Part shown: positions 6,771 through 13,770 of the stretch, piece after piece
How the letters are laid out: each line of letters begins with the position of its first letter
How positions within the stretch are numbered: position 1 is the first letter of the stretch
Assembly: GCA_003575245.1 (NCBI GenBank)
Contig: NMQN01000282.1
Coordinates: 1-14,168 of the forward strand
Direction: 5' to 3'
Source: Candidatus Atribacteria bacterium 1244-E10-H5-B2
GTDB taxonomy: Bacteria > Atribacterota > JS1 > SB-45 > 34-128
DNA: 14,168 nucleotides
Notes under the pieces: model-generated
Told to the model about the DNA's origin: nothing
Databases searched by the model: none
The model's input: the letters and a program-made list of their open reading frames with translations, nothing else
Translations under genes and position numbers: made by a program

Positions 6771-6856
6771 CTGTCATTCCCATGGAAACGGGAATCTATC
6801 TTTAAGTATTGTTCCGGATTCCCACTGCAGTTTACACTCACGAAAGCGGGTGTGGG
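6771..6856. repeat. GC-rich palindromic (REP-like) element
   Basis: Two hairpins lie in tandem: ATTCCC (6776-6781) with GGGAAT (6790-6795), and CCCAC (6821-6825) with GTGGG (6852-6856). The second encloses an inner CAC...GTG stem around GAAA. The element resembles the GTCATTCCC...GGGAAT elements seen dispersed in many bacterial genomes. Reading frames across it give the usual artefact peptide (SRFHGND), so they are not genes. Confidence 0.7.
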
Positions 6857-6960
6857 ATAAAAATATTAACCAGGCGTCTCGCATGTCCTACTCCAGGGAC
6901 GATGCATCATCGTGGCCTTATTTCCGAATTCTGATTTTATTAACGCAATACTCGATACGA

Positions 6961-6997
6961 TATACTAACGACTGTTCACTATTGAACTAGCGACTAA
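6961..6997. repeat. Family B repeat abutting the mnmE ribosome-binding site
   Basis: The words ACTAACGACTGTTCACTATTG and AGCGACTAA match copies at 239-290 and 10838-10874. The repeat ends three bases before the AAGGAG of mnmE. Confidence 0.65.
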
Positions 6998-7012
6998 ACA
7001 AGGAGAATGCTT

Positions 7013-8425
7013 ATGAAATTTTGGGAAAATGATACCATTGCTGCTATTTCTACCCCAATTGGGGAAAGTGGAATTGGCATTGTCAGAATAAGCGGCCCAA
7101 AAGCCTTAAGAATAGCCCAAGAGTTATTTAGAGATAAAAAATTAAATAAAAAAAAGATTAAAGAATTTTCTAATTATACCGTTCATTATGGATTTGTAGT
7201 AGATCCGGGAAGCGAGGGGAAAATTGATGAGGTTATTTTAGTTTTAATGAAAAAACCCCAAACGTATACCCGGGAAGATATTATAGAATTCAATTGCCAT
7301 GGTGGAGTGATCTCTCTCAGGAAAGTTCTGGAAACGGCGATTAATTGCGGGGCGAGGATGGCTGAACCGGGAGAATTTACTAAAAGAGCCTTTTTAAACG
7401 GTAGAATTGATTTAAGCCAGGCTGAAGCAGTAATTGACCTTATTCAGGCTAAAACCGAGAGGAGCTTAAGTTCTTCCTTAGCCCAATTGGGTGGGAGCTT
7501 AAAGAAGAAGATTACAGATTTGAGGAATAGGTTGATAAGGATTTCCGCAGAGATTGAAGCCCCTATGGATTTTCCCGACCAGGACATTAAAGAGATATGC
7601 CCGAAAAAAGTAGAAGAAAATATAAGTTATATTTTAAAAGAGGTTAATTCCCTCATAGAGACTCTAGACTACGGGAAAATGCTTAAAGAAGGGATAAATA
7701 CTTTGATAGTTGGAAAGGCTAATGTAGGGAAATCCAGTCTTTTCAATACTTTGTTAAGAGAAAATCGGGCTATTGTTACTCGTCTGCCGGGGACAACAAG
7801 AGATACCATCGAAGAGCTAATCAATATTAAAGGAATAGCTTTTAAGGTAATAGATACCGCCGGGCTTAAAACTCCAGAAAATATCATTGAAAAGATAAGC
7901 ATTAAAAGGATGATGAAACATTTACAAGAAGCAAAGCTAATTTTGGCTATGTTTGATTCAAGTGTTCCCCTGTCTTCAGAAGACAAAGAAGTAATTAAAG
8001 AAATAAAAAAAGGAAAGAATGAAAGCAAAAAAGTTATAGTAATCGAAAACAAGATAGATTTAAAGGAAAAGATTGACAGACAAAAGCTATTTGGTCTTTT
8101 AAATATCAAAGATAGTATAAAGATATCTTTGAAAGAAAAGATTGGTACAGAAGAGTTAGAAGAAAAGCTTGCCCGGGCAGCTACAGAGGGCTTAGTGATA
8201 CCAGAAAATGGAGTGGTTATAAATAATATAAGGCAGGCAAACCGACTAAATAGGGCGAAACAGGGATTAGAGCATGTATTGGCAGGACTGAAGGATAAAA
8301 TAGCATATGATTTTTTAACTGTCGACTTAAAAGATGCCCTTGATTCTTTAGGGGAAATAACCGGGGATTCTATAAGTGATGAAATAGTTAATGATATATT
8401 TTCTCGTTTTTGTATCGGAAAATAA
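7013..8425 (+). CDS. mnmE: tRNA modification GTPase MnmE
   Basis: With MnmG, MnmE installs the (carboxymethyl)aminomethyl group on wobble U34 of several tRNAs. The 470-residue protein (numbered from ATG 7013) has an N-terminal folate-binding domain (about 1-118, with NDTIAAISTPIGESGIGIVRISG near its start). A helical domain follows, with a Ras-like G domain inserted: G1 GKANVGKS (234-241), G2 TTRDT (261-265), G3 DTAG (281-284) and G4 NKID (346-349). The C-terminus is the conserved FCIGK, whose Cys is needed for modification. All key parts are present. An ATG two codons upstream (7007) is one base from AAGGAG (7000-7005), so 7013 with 7-base spacing is preferred. mnmG, often the next gene, is absent here. 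Confidence 0.97.
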   Translation: MKFWENDTIAAISTPIGESGIGIVRISGPKALRIAQELFRDKKLNKKKIKEFSNYTVHYGFVVDPGSEGKIDEVILVLMKKPQTYTREDIIEFNCHGGVISLRKVLETAINCGARMAEPGEFTKRAFLNGRIDLSQAEAVIDLIQAKTERSLSSSLAQLGGSLKKKITDLRNRLIRISAEIEAPMDFPDQDIKEICPKKVEENISYILKEVNSLIETLDYGKMLKEGINTLIVGKANVGKSSLFNTLLRENRAIVTRLPGTTRDTIEELINIKGIAFKVIDTAGLKTPENIIEKISIKRMMKHLQEAKLILAMFDSSVPLSSEDKEVIKEIKKGKNESKKVIVIENKIDLKEKIDRQKLFGLLNIKDSIKISLKEKIGTEELEEKLARAATEGLVIPENGVVINNIRQANRLNRAKQGLEHVLAGLKDKIAYDFLTVDLKDALDSLGEITGDSISDEIVNDIFSRFCIGK

Positions 8426-8474
8426 TATATTAATTTTGCATAATACGGTAAAAAATCTTCTCTTAAATAAGCAA

Positions 8475-8490
8475 TGTTCCACGTGGAACA
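8475..8490. promoter_or_regulatory. parS: parS centromere site, perfect palindrome
   Basis: TGTTCCACGTGGAACA is a perfect 16-bp palindrome (20 bp with flanking AA/TT) and matches the chromosomal parS consensus bound by ParB. ParB loads here and spreads, and ParA then moves the origin region. It lies 50 bp after mnmE and 14 bp before a DnaA-box pair, with parAB 2.4 kb away. Confidence 0.95.
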
Positions 8491-8504
8491 TTTTAAAAAC
8501 CAAC

Positions 8505-8524
8505 TGTGAATAAACTGTGGAAAA
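8505..8524 (-). promoter_or_regulatory. Tandem pair of DnaA boxes
   Basis: TGTGAATAA (8505-8513) and TGTGGAAAA (8516-8524) are minus-strand boxes TTATTCACA and TTTTCCACA. Both fit TTWTNCACA. They are 11 bp apart start to start, about one helical turn, in the same orientation. They lie just after parS. Confidence 0.75.
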
Positions 8525-8656
8525 CTTTAAATTAGTTAGAAACAAAGCTTTTAAGCTATTTCCCCAATCAGAGCATATATTCACATAAAAAAATAAGTTT
8601 AAAAAATACTTATGTAAAATGTTTAATCAATTTATTTATAGCAAGGAACCAAGGAT

Positions 8657-8693
8657 CCACAAACTGAAAATAATTTTTTGATTGTGGTTTTTT
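8657..8693 (+). terminator. Possible terminator of mnmE
   Basis: CCACAA (8657-8662) pairs with TTGTGG (8682-8687), followed by six T. The stem is short and lies 230 bp after the mnmE stop. The left arm overlaps a weak DnaA-box-like GGATCCACA (8653-8661), so the symmetry may serve protein binding instead. Confidence 0.35.
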
Positions 8694-8746
8694 GAAATTT
8701 GAATTAGAATGGGTTTAAATCATAATATCTAATATTATTTTATGCA

Positions 8747-8766
8747 TGTGGATAAATTGTGGAAAA
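8747..8766 (-). promoter_or_regulatory. Second tandem pair of DnaA boxes
   Basis: TGTGGATAA (8747-8755, perfect TTATCCACA) and TGTGGAAAA (8758-8766) have the same 2-bp gap and orientation as the pair at 8505-8524. An AT-rich block (about 8585-8640) lies between the pairs. Confidence 0.8.
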
Positions 8767-8770
8767 GCAT

Positions 8771-9134
8771 AACTAGTCGATAGTGAATAGGCGTTAGTCG
8801 TTAGTTAGTGAGTATATAGTATATAGCGAAAAACGAAAAGCGTAAAACTAAATTCGTATCTCGCAGAGAAAATAGAAGTCAGGAGTCAGGAGCCAGAATA
8901 GAACCGTATTGAATATCGAGCATTGCGTATTGCGTGAGAAAAGTTACCCTGTTGGCCAGTTACCCGGTTTACCAGTTAGGATAAAGACTGATTGTCTATG
9001 TTATCCTGTATATATTCTACGTATTTTCTTTACTATATACTATATACTAAACGTATTTTGCATCTTGAAACTCTAAGCTAACAACTGAGAACCGCAAAAT
9101 GAAAGCTTGTATTTAATGCTAACGACTAATTTAA
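8771..9134. repeat. Mosaic of repeat families B, C and A before rsmG
   Basis: Family B on the minus strand covers 8771-8809, family C 8811-8940 (with a short tandem of GTCAGGA at 8878-8896), and family A 8942-9008 (core CCGGTTTACCAGTTA, 8964-8978). A TACTATATACTATATACTAA stretch (9032-9051) is also seen near 10530. Family B words recur at 9117-9134, ending just before the rsmG ribosome-binding site. No gene or RNA is supported. Confidence 0.7.
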
Positions 9135-9152
9135 AAGAGGAGATTTATTTTT

Positions 9153-9884
9153 TTGTTAAAGGATGATGAAAATATTTTAATTGATGGCTGCCAAAAAATG
9201 GGAATTAATATTAATAATGAACAGATTAGAAAATTTTCCCGATATTTAGAGTTATTAGTACAATGGAATCAAAAAATAAATTTAACTTCTTTGAAAACCC
9301 CCAAGGAAATAATCATTAAACACTTTTTAGACTCTATTAGCTGTGTAAAAGTTATTAATAAGTATGTTAATATAGAAGGAATAAGCGTAATTGACGTAGG
9401 AGCAGGCGCTGGCTTCCCGGGCATGCCGATTAAAATAATATATCCTTCAATTAGATTGTCTCTCCTGGAAGCAAGAAAGAAGAAGACCATATTTCTGGAA
9501 AAGGTAACAGAGGAAATAAATTTTCAGAAAGTTAAAATACTCAACGGTAGAGCAGAAATATTCGGGAGAAGTGTAGATTTTCGGGAGAAATATGATATTG
9601 TTATATCCAGAGCAGTAGCTCCCTTAAACGTTCTCAGCGAATATTGCCTTCCTTTAGTAAGAGTGGGGGGATTGTTTATAGCTCAGAAAGGAAGGTCGTA
9701 TAAGCAAGAAACAGAAAAAAGCCTTAAGACGGTTCAGGTTTTAGGTGGAGAGCTGATTGGAGCGGAAAACGTTAGAATTCCCTTTATAAATCAGGAAAGA
9801 TATCTTCTAGTAATCAAGAAAATAAAAGATACTCCTTCGAAATACCCTAGAAAAGAAGGTCTTCCCCAAAAAAGACCTTTGTAA
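9153..9884 (+). CDS. rsmG: 16S rRNA (guanine-N7)-methyltransferase RsmG
   Basis: RsmG (formerly GidB) methylates N7 of a guanine in the 530 loop of 16S rRNA using S-adenosylmethionine. The 243-residue product has the N-terminal LELLVQWNQKINLTSLK (32-48) and the SAM-binding loop DVGAGAGFPGMPIKI (81-95). The VISRAVAPL motif lies at 150-158. The basic end PRKEGLPQKRPL (232-243) is typical of the family. The start is TTG at 9153 with AGAGGAG at 9136-9142; no in-frame ATG is nearby. It stands alone in transcription: repeats lie upstream and a 1-kb gap downstream. Confidence 0.96.
   Translation: MLKDDENILIDGCQKMGININNEQIRKFSRYLELLVQWNQKINLTSLKTPKEIIIKHFLDSISCVKVINKYVNIEGISVIDVGAGAGFPGMPIKIIYPSIRLSLLEARKKKTIFLEKVTEEINFQKVKILNGRAEIFGRSVDFREKYDIVISRAVAPLNVLSEYCLPLVRVGGLFIAQKGRSYKQETEKSLKTVQVLGGELIGAENVRIPFINQERYLLVIKKIKDTPSKYPRKEGLPQKRPL
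9856..9880 (+). terminator. Hairpin inside the rsmG 3' end
   Basis: AAGGTCTT (9856-9863) and AAGACCTT (9872-9879) form a perfect 8-bp stem with loop CCCCAAAA. It is built from the last conserved codons of rsmG, with the stop at 9882-9884. The following U-run is poor (TTTGTAATTTT), so strength is uncertain. Confidence 0.4.
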
Positions 9885-10598
9885 TTTTGAAATATTTTTG
9901 ATAATATAAATAATATATTGCAGAAAAATAAAAACGCGAAACCATAACTTAAAATTTAAAATTAAAACAAAGCCGATAACCGACTTGCCTTGTCTTAACA
10001 CTAATGACTAATTTGACTGGAAGATTGGATGACCAGTAGGCTGGCAGACTAATTGCGTGATTAGTAGTAAGTTTATGTTTTAAGTTTTCAAAAACAGTTT
10101 ACTTATTACAGGTTACACACTACACAACTTGAGCAACTAATATTAATTGGTGAACTGGTCAATTAATTCGTATCTCGTATCTTGAAATATAGCGGATAGC
10201 GTTTAGCGTACAGCGTGTAGTAGGGGCGCATTGTAATACGTCCCTACAATAACTGAAAACTGTAAACTATAAATTATCGATTAATATATAGGTGAGCTTG
10301 TTCCCCGTTTTCACGGGGACAGTCTTTGTGAAAAAGGGGAATACCTTTCTCTGAACTAAGGTAGGGGTTCGATTCATCGAACCCGCGAAAAGAAGTTGCC
10401 CATATAGACCGGGGTGTATTAATCCGCCCCCTACACCAGATTCGTGGCAATAACATAAAACGCAATAAAATAACAACTAATTTATTTTGTATCTATTTAA
10501 TATATTTTCTTTACTATACAACTACATACTATATACTAAGCGCAACTTGCAATTGTAAGCTGACAATTGAAAATTTTAAACCTGTATTAATAAACAAG
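9885..10598. repeat. Gene-free gap with GC-rich palindromes and repeats
   Basis: No gene is supported. Positions 10165-10220 carry family C words (CGTATCTCGTATC, ATAGCG). Four palindromes follow: 10221-10246 (TAGGGGCG...CGTCCCTA, imperfect), 10300-10320 (CCCCG/CGGGG), 10365-10384 (GGGTTCGAT and ATCGAACCC with a 2-base centre, perfect) and 10413-10437 (GGTGTA/TACACC). 10500-10575 resembles 9020-9110. Reading frames over the palindromes look like repeat artefacts. Confidence 0.65.
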
Positions 10599-10614
10599 CG
10601 TTCCACGTGGAACA
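10599..10614. promoter_or_regulatory. parS: Second parS site (15 of 16 match)
   Basis: CGTTCCACGTGGAACA differs from the perfect site at 8475 only in its first base, keeping the 14-bp core palindrome GTTCCACGTGGAAC. It ends 4 bp before the parA -35 hexamer, so ParB bound here could also repress or modulate parAB. Confidence 0.92.
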
Positions 10615-10618
10615 TTAA

Positions 10619-10647
10619 TTGTCATGAACAAATGTTCTTTTTATAAT
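10619..10647 (+). promoter_or_regulatory. parA: parAB promoter with inverted repeat in the spacer
   Basis: TTGTCA (10619-10624) and a perfect TATAAT (10642-10647) are spaced by 17 bp. The spacer holds GAACA-AA-TGTTC (10626-10637), a possible operator. The predicted start near 10654 gives a leader of about 250 bases filled with repeat families A and B. Confidence 0.75.
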
Positions 10648-10703
10648 TTCTGTACAATCTAATACTCACGTAAATAGTTATAATTTAATTGTATGTCTTG
10701 ATT

Positions 10704-10874
10704 TGTTAGTTGGTTACTCGGTTAGCCAGTTAGCCGGTTTACCAGTTAAGACAAAGACTGGTTAACCATGTTATTTTGCATTTATAAACCGAAAACTAAC
10801 AACTATCGACTAATTAATTTTGTAATTTGTATTTTGTGCTAACGACTAACGACTATTCACTAACGACTAATTTA
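10704..10874. repeat. Family A and B repeats in the parA leader
   Basis: The family A copy at 10704-10780 (core 10734-10748) closely matches the copy at 8942-9008 and the minus-strand copy at 5731-5796. Family B words at 10790-10874 include CTAACGACTAACGACTATTC and end 18 bases before the parA ribosome-binding site. Confidence 0.7.
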
Positions 10875-10905
10875 TAGCCGGTGTAATCATTTTAGGAGAA
10901 TATTT

Positions 10906-11667
10906 ATGACCAAGCTCTTGGCAATCACCAATCAAAAAGGTGGAGTAGGTAAAACCACTACTGCAGTAAATCTAAGTACTTCTGTGGCCTTACATAAAAG
11001 AAAAACATTATTGATAGACATAGACCCCCAGGGGAATACCAGCACCGGCATAGGTTTGGATAGAACAAAAGTTAAAAGATGTATTTATGATTTATTGATT
11101 AATCGAGCGCCGATAAAAGAAATCATTTTACCGACCCAGGTAAAAAATTTATATATTTTACCTTCTACCATTCAATTAGCCGGAGCAGAAATAGAATTAG
11201 TCAATTATATCTCCCGGGAAAACAAATTAAAACACGCAATTAAACCAATAAAGGATGATTATGATTACATAATTATTGATTGCCCCCCTTCTCTGGGTCT
11301 TTTAACCCTAAACTCTCTTACTGCTGCCGATGCGGTTATTATTCCCATACAGTGTGAATATTATGCCTTAGAAGGTATTGGGCAATTACTAAAAACTATA
11401 AATTTAGTCAGAGAAAATCTAAATTCATCTTTAGAAATCGAAGGTATTCTACTGACTATGTATGATAGCCGCACAAATCTTTCCCGCGATGTTGTTAAGG
11501 AAGTTAAAAAATATTTTAAGGGAAAGATATTTAAAGCAGTTATCCCACGAAATGTCAGAGTGAGCGAAGCCCCCAGCTACGGCAAACCGGTTGTGTTATA
11601 TGATACAAAATCTAAAGGGGCGATAGCTTATAAAAAATTAGCCCGAGAGGTGATATCAAATGATTAA
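10906..11667 (+). CDS. parA: Chromosome partitioning ATPase ParA (Soj)
   Basis: This Walker-type ATPase binds DNA nonspecifically as an ATP dimer. ParB stimulates its hydrolysis, which moves the parS-bearing origin; Soj homologues also regulate DnaA. In the 253-residue product the deviant Walker A is KGGVGKTT (11-18, signature lysine K11), A' is DIDPQGN (38-44), and Walker B is IIIDCPPSLG (122-131). RNVRVSEAPSYGKPV (215-229) is the usual C-terminal block. There is no N-terminal HTH, so this is the chromosomal (small) type. The ATG start has TAGGAGA (10893-10899), and the end overlaps parB by 8 bp. A parS site and promoter lie about 260-310 bp upstream. Confidence 0.97.
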   Translation: MTKLLAITNQKGGVGKTTTAVNLSTSVALHKRKTLLIDIDPQGNTSTGIGLDRTKVKRCIYDLLINRAPIKEIILPTQVKNLYILPSTIQLAGAEIELVNYISRENKLKHAIKPIKDDYDYIIIDCPPSLGLLTLNSLTAADAVIIPIQCEYYALEGIGQLLKTINLVRENLNSSLEIEGILLTMYDSRTNLSRDVVKEVKKYFKGKIFKAVIPRNVRVSEAPSYGKPVVLYDTKSKGAIAYKKLAREVISND

Positions 11668-12520
11668 AAGAGGATTGGGAAAAGGGTTAGAAGCCCTTAT
11701 CCCCAAGGCCGAACACAAAGAAAAAGGACTTGTTATTGAAATGGACGTAGAAAGCTTAACCCCTGGCCTTTTTCAGCCCCGCAAAAATTTCGATAGAGAA
11801 AAAATGGAAGAGCTGAAAGGATCAATTAAGAAGCACGGAATAATTCAACCGATCGTAGTAAGGAAAATGGCTAATGGGTATGAGATTGTTGCCGGAGAAC
11901 GGAGGTTAAAGGCTGTTAAAGAGATCGGTCTAAAGAAGATACCGGCAATTATTAAAAGCATTAACAATGAAAAAAGTTTAGAGATTGCCTTAGTAGAAAA
12001 TATTCAAAGAGAAGATCTTAATCCTGTTGAACAGGCCAATGCCTTCAAAAGATTGATAGATGAGTTTAAACTTACCCAACAAGAATTAGCAGAAGCAACT
12101 GGAAAGAGTAGGGCTTTGGTCACAAATACCATCAGACTATTAAAATTGAATCCGGATATACAAAAAAATATTTCTGAAGGGAAAATATCCTTTGGCCACG
12201 CCAAATTATTATTAAGCATAGAAGATGAAGAAGTGCAAAAAGCAGTGTGTGACAGAATAATATCTAATGATTTATCGGTAAGAGATACCGAGCGGCTGAT
12301 TAAAAACATTGAAAAGGTGCAAAAAAAGCAATTTAAAGTTAAGAATATTACCATTGAGCGTTTCCCCGAGGTAGAGGGAAAATTAAGAGATATTTTAGGG
12401 ACTAAGATAAGCATATTATATGACGGCAAGAAAGGGAATATAAGTATAGAATTTTATAGCAAAGAAGATTTACGAAGAATTGCTGGTTTGCTATTAAAAG
12501 AAGGGCAAATTAGTCCTTAG
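11660..12520 (+). CDS. parB: Chromosome partitioning protein ParB (Spo0J), CTPase clamp
   Basis: ParB binds parS, hydrolyses CTP, closes as a sliding clamp and spreads on flanking DNA. The 286-residue product begins KRGLGKGLEALIP, a family hallmark (ParA-stimulating N-terminus). The CTP-binding domain has GERRLKA (79-85) and ENIQREDLNPVEQA (113-126). An HTH region (about 136-162, LTQQELAEATGKSRALVTNTIRLLKL) recognises parS. A dimerisation domain fills about 230-286. The length is ordinary and no motif is missing. The ATG start overlaps the parA end by 8 bp, with AGAGGTGA at 11645-11652. Its two evident targets are at 8475 and 10599. Confidence 0.97.
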   Translation: MIKRGLGKGLEALIPKAEHKEKGLVIEMDVESLTPGLFQPRKNFDREKMEELKGSIKKHGIIQPIVVRKMANGYEIVAGERRLKAVKEIGLKKIPAIIKSINNEKSLEIALVENIQREDLNPVEQANAFKRLIDEFKLTQQELAEATGKSRALVTNTIRLLKLNPDIQKNISEGKISFGHAKLLLSIEDEEVQKAVCDRIISNDLSVRDTERLIKNIEKVQKKQFKVKNITIERFPEVEGKLRDILGTKISILYDGKKGNISIEFYSKEDLRRIAGLLLKEGQISP

Positions 12521-12722
12521 CATATAAATAGTATCGAGTATATAGTATATAGCAAAGAAAATAAAAGTTAGAATTCGGAAACCAAGATTTAAAATATTAA
12601 ATAGAGGATAAATTTTTAGTGTAATTACGACAAATTTTATTAACTCAAAAATATACGCTAAATGCTGTACGCTCCACGCTAGAATTATAATGGGTAGGAA
12701 AAAATAGAAAGGATGATTTAAA
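12521..12722. other. parB-amaP gap with family C words and a possible -10
   Basis: No gene is visible. Positions 12527-12557 have family C words (AGTATCGAGTATATAGTATA). A perfect TATAAT lies at 12686-12691, but no -35 is recognisable at 16-18 bp, so a promoter for amaP-asp23 is only possible. No parB terminator is evident. Confidence 0.45.
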
Positions 12723-13271
12723 ATGAGTAAAGAGAGTTTTAATAATTTAATTTTTGTTTTGTTTTTATTGGTTACAGTTTTTATCTCCGGAATTTTTTTG
12801 GCTCTTTCTTTAAGATTATTTTCCTTAGAAAGTTTTTTCTTTAAAACAAATTATTGGATTTATTCTAATTTCTTCAACCAGATCATCTTGGGCTTAGTGG
12901 GGGTTTTATTAATTTTTTTGGCTATTTATTTAATCTGGCAAAAAGCTCAAATTAATAAGGGAAATTTATCCGTAGTTCAAAAGACTTCATTTGGGGAAAT
13001 TAAAATTTCTATCGGGTCTATAAAGCGTTTGGCCTTAAAAGTGGTTAAAGGGATGGAAGAGATTAGGGAAACGAGGCCAGAGGTTAATATTCTAAAGTCC
13101 GGGGGAATAAATATAGATCTTCATCTTTCCGTAAAGCAGGACGTAAACATTCCGGAACTTTCAGAGAAAATTCAACGAAAGGCAAAGGAATATATTTTAG
13201 AAACAAGCGGGATTGAAACAAAAGAAATCAAGATACACATAGATAAAATATTTTATGAAGACAAAAAATAG
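12723..13271 (+). CDS. amaP: Alkaline shock response membrane anchor protein AmaP-like
   Basis: In Gram-positives AmaP anchors Asp23 family proteins at the membrane. The 182-residue product has two hydrophobic segments (about 9-33 and 51-72), matching the AmaP hairpin. A soluble C-terminal domain resembling the Asp23/DUF322 fold follows (about 82-178; VKGMEEIRETRPEVNILKSGGINIDLHLSVKQDVNIPELSEKIQRKAKEYI is the recognisable part, broken here for description only by its central residues). The ATG start has AAAGGA at 12708-12713. asp23 follows 36 bp later in the same direction, which strongly supports the pairing. Regulation is unknown. The identification comes from topology, domain pattern and neighbour rather than a catalytic motif. 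Confidence 0.8.
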   Translation: MSKESFNNLIFVLFLLVTVFISGIFLALSLRLFSLESFFFKTNYWIYSNFFNQIILGLVGVLLIFLAIYLIWQKAQINKGNLSVVQKTSFGEIKISIGSIKRLALKVVKGMEEIRETRPEVNILKSGGINIDLHLSVKQDVNIPELSEKIQRKAKEYILETSGIETKEIKIHIDKIFYEDKK

Positions 13272-13307
13272 TTTAATTAAATTTTTTAAAAAGTGTGGTG
13301 GATAAGA

Positions 13308-13739
13308 ATGTCAGATAAACAGGTTGTTAAAGGTAATCCCCAAGAACAAGAATTAGGGAATATAGCGGTTTCCAAAGATGTAGTAGCCGTAATTGCTGCT
13401 TTAGAAACTATAAAAATTAGAGGAGTGGTCGGTATCACCAGCGGGCATAGGGGTAAATCACCCAATATATTATCCCGGAAGGACCTGGCTAAGGGCGTGG
13501 AAGTGTGGATGAAGCCGGGAGAAGCGGCAATTACTATTCCTATTGTTACCGCTTACGAAGTAGGAATTTTTAAAGTAGCTGAAGAGGTACAGCGTAGAGT
13601 AAAAGACGCTATCTGTTCCATGACCGGCTTAAAAGTTCTTAAGGTCGATGTTAATGTACAGGGGATTAAATTTAAAGAGGAAAAAAAGAAAATACAGAAA
13701 GAAACGCAGAAAGAAATACGGAAAGAAACAAAAAAATAA
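13308..13739 (+). CDS. Asp23/Gls24 family envelope stress response protein
   Basis: Asp23 (DUF322) proteins are abundant, non-enzymatic and linked to envelope stress near the membrane; some form AmaP-anchored assemblies. The 143-residue product shows the family pattern: GNIAVSKDVVAVIAALETIKIRGVVGIT near the N-terminus, GVEVW(M) and ITIPIVTAYEVGIFKVAEEVQ in the middle, and TGLKVLKVDVNVQGIKF near the end. The last 20 residues are a charged K/E-rich tail with repeated KET/KEI words. An upstream GTG at 13293 would add MWWIR. The ATG at 13308 with GGTGG (13297-13301) six bases upstream fits the family better. It lies between amaP and a DUF401 gene and is probably cotranscribed with both. Confidence 0.9.
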   Translation: MSDKQVVKGNPQEQELGNIAVSKDVVAVIAALETIKIRGVVGITSGHRGKSPNILSRKDLAKGVEVWMKPGEAAITIPIVTAYEVGIFKVAEEVQRRVKDAICSMTGLKVLKVDVNVQGIKFKEEKKKIQKETQKEIRKETKK

Positions 13740-13770
13740 ATCACAGAAAGAATAAATTGGTGAAATTAAA

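Noticed and set aside
6562..6990. Reading frames of 66-81 codons on both strands in the jag-mnmE gap
   Set aside because: They cross family C and the REP-like element and give the artefact peptide SRFHGND; no start signal supports them.
10361..10390. GGTTCGATTC, similar to a tRNA T-arm
   Set aside because: No acceptor stem, anticodon arm or cloverleaf can be built around it; it is part of a perfect palindrome.
10267..10476. Overlapping minus-strand reading frames of 63-69 codons
   Set aside because: They run across the palindrome cluster, lack a ribosome-binding site and resemble translated repeat sequence rather than a protein.
10626..10637. GAACAAATGTTC considered as a hairpin terminator with the following T-run
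   Set aside because: The 2-base loop cannot fold, and the T-run belongs to the promoter spacer before TATAAT.
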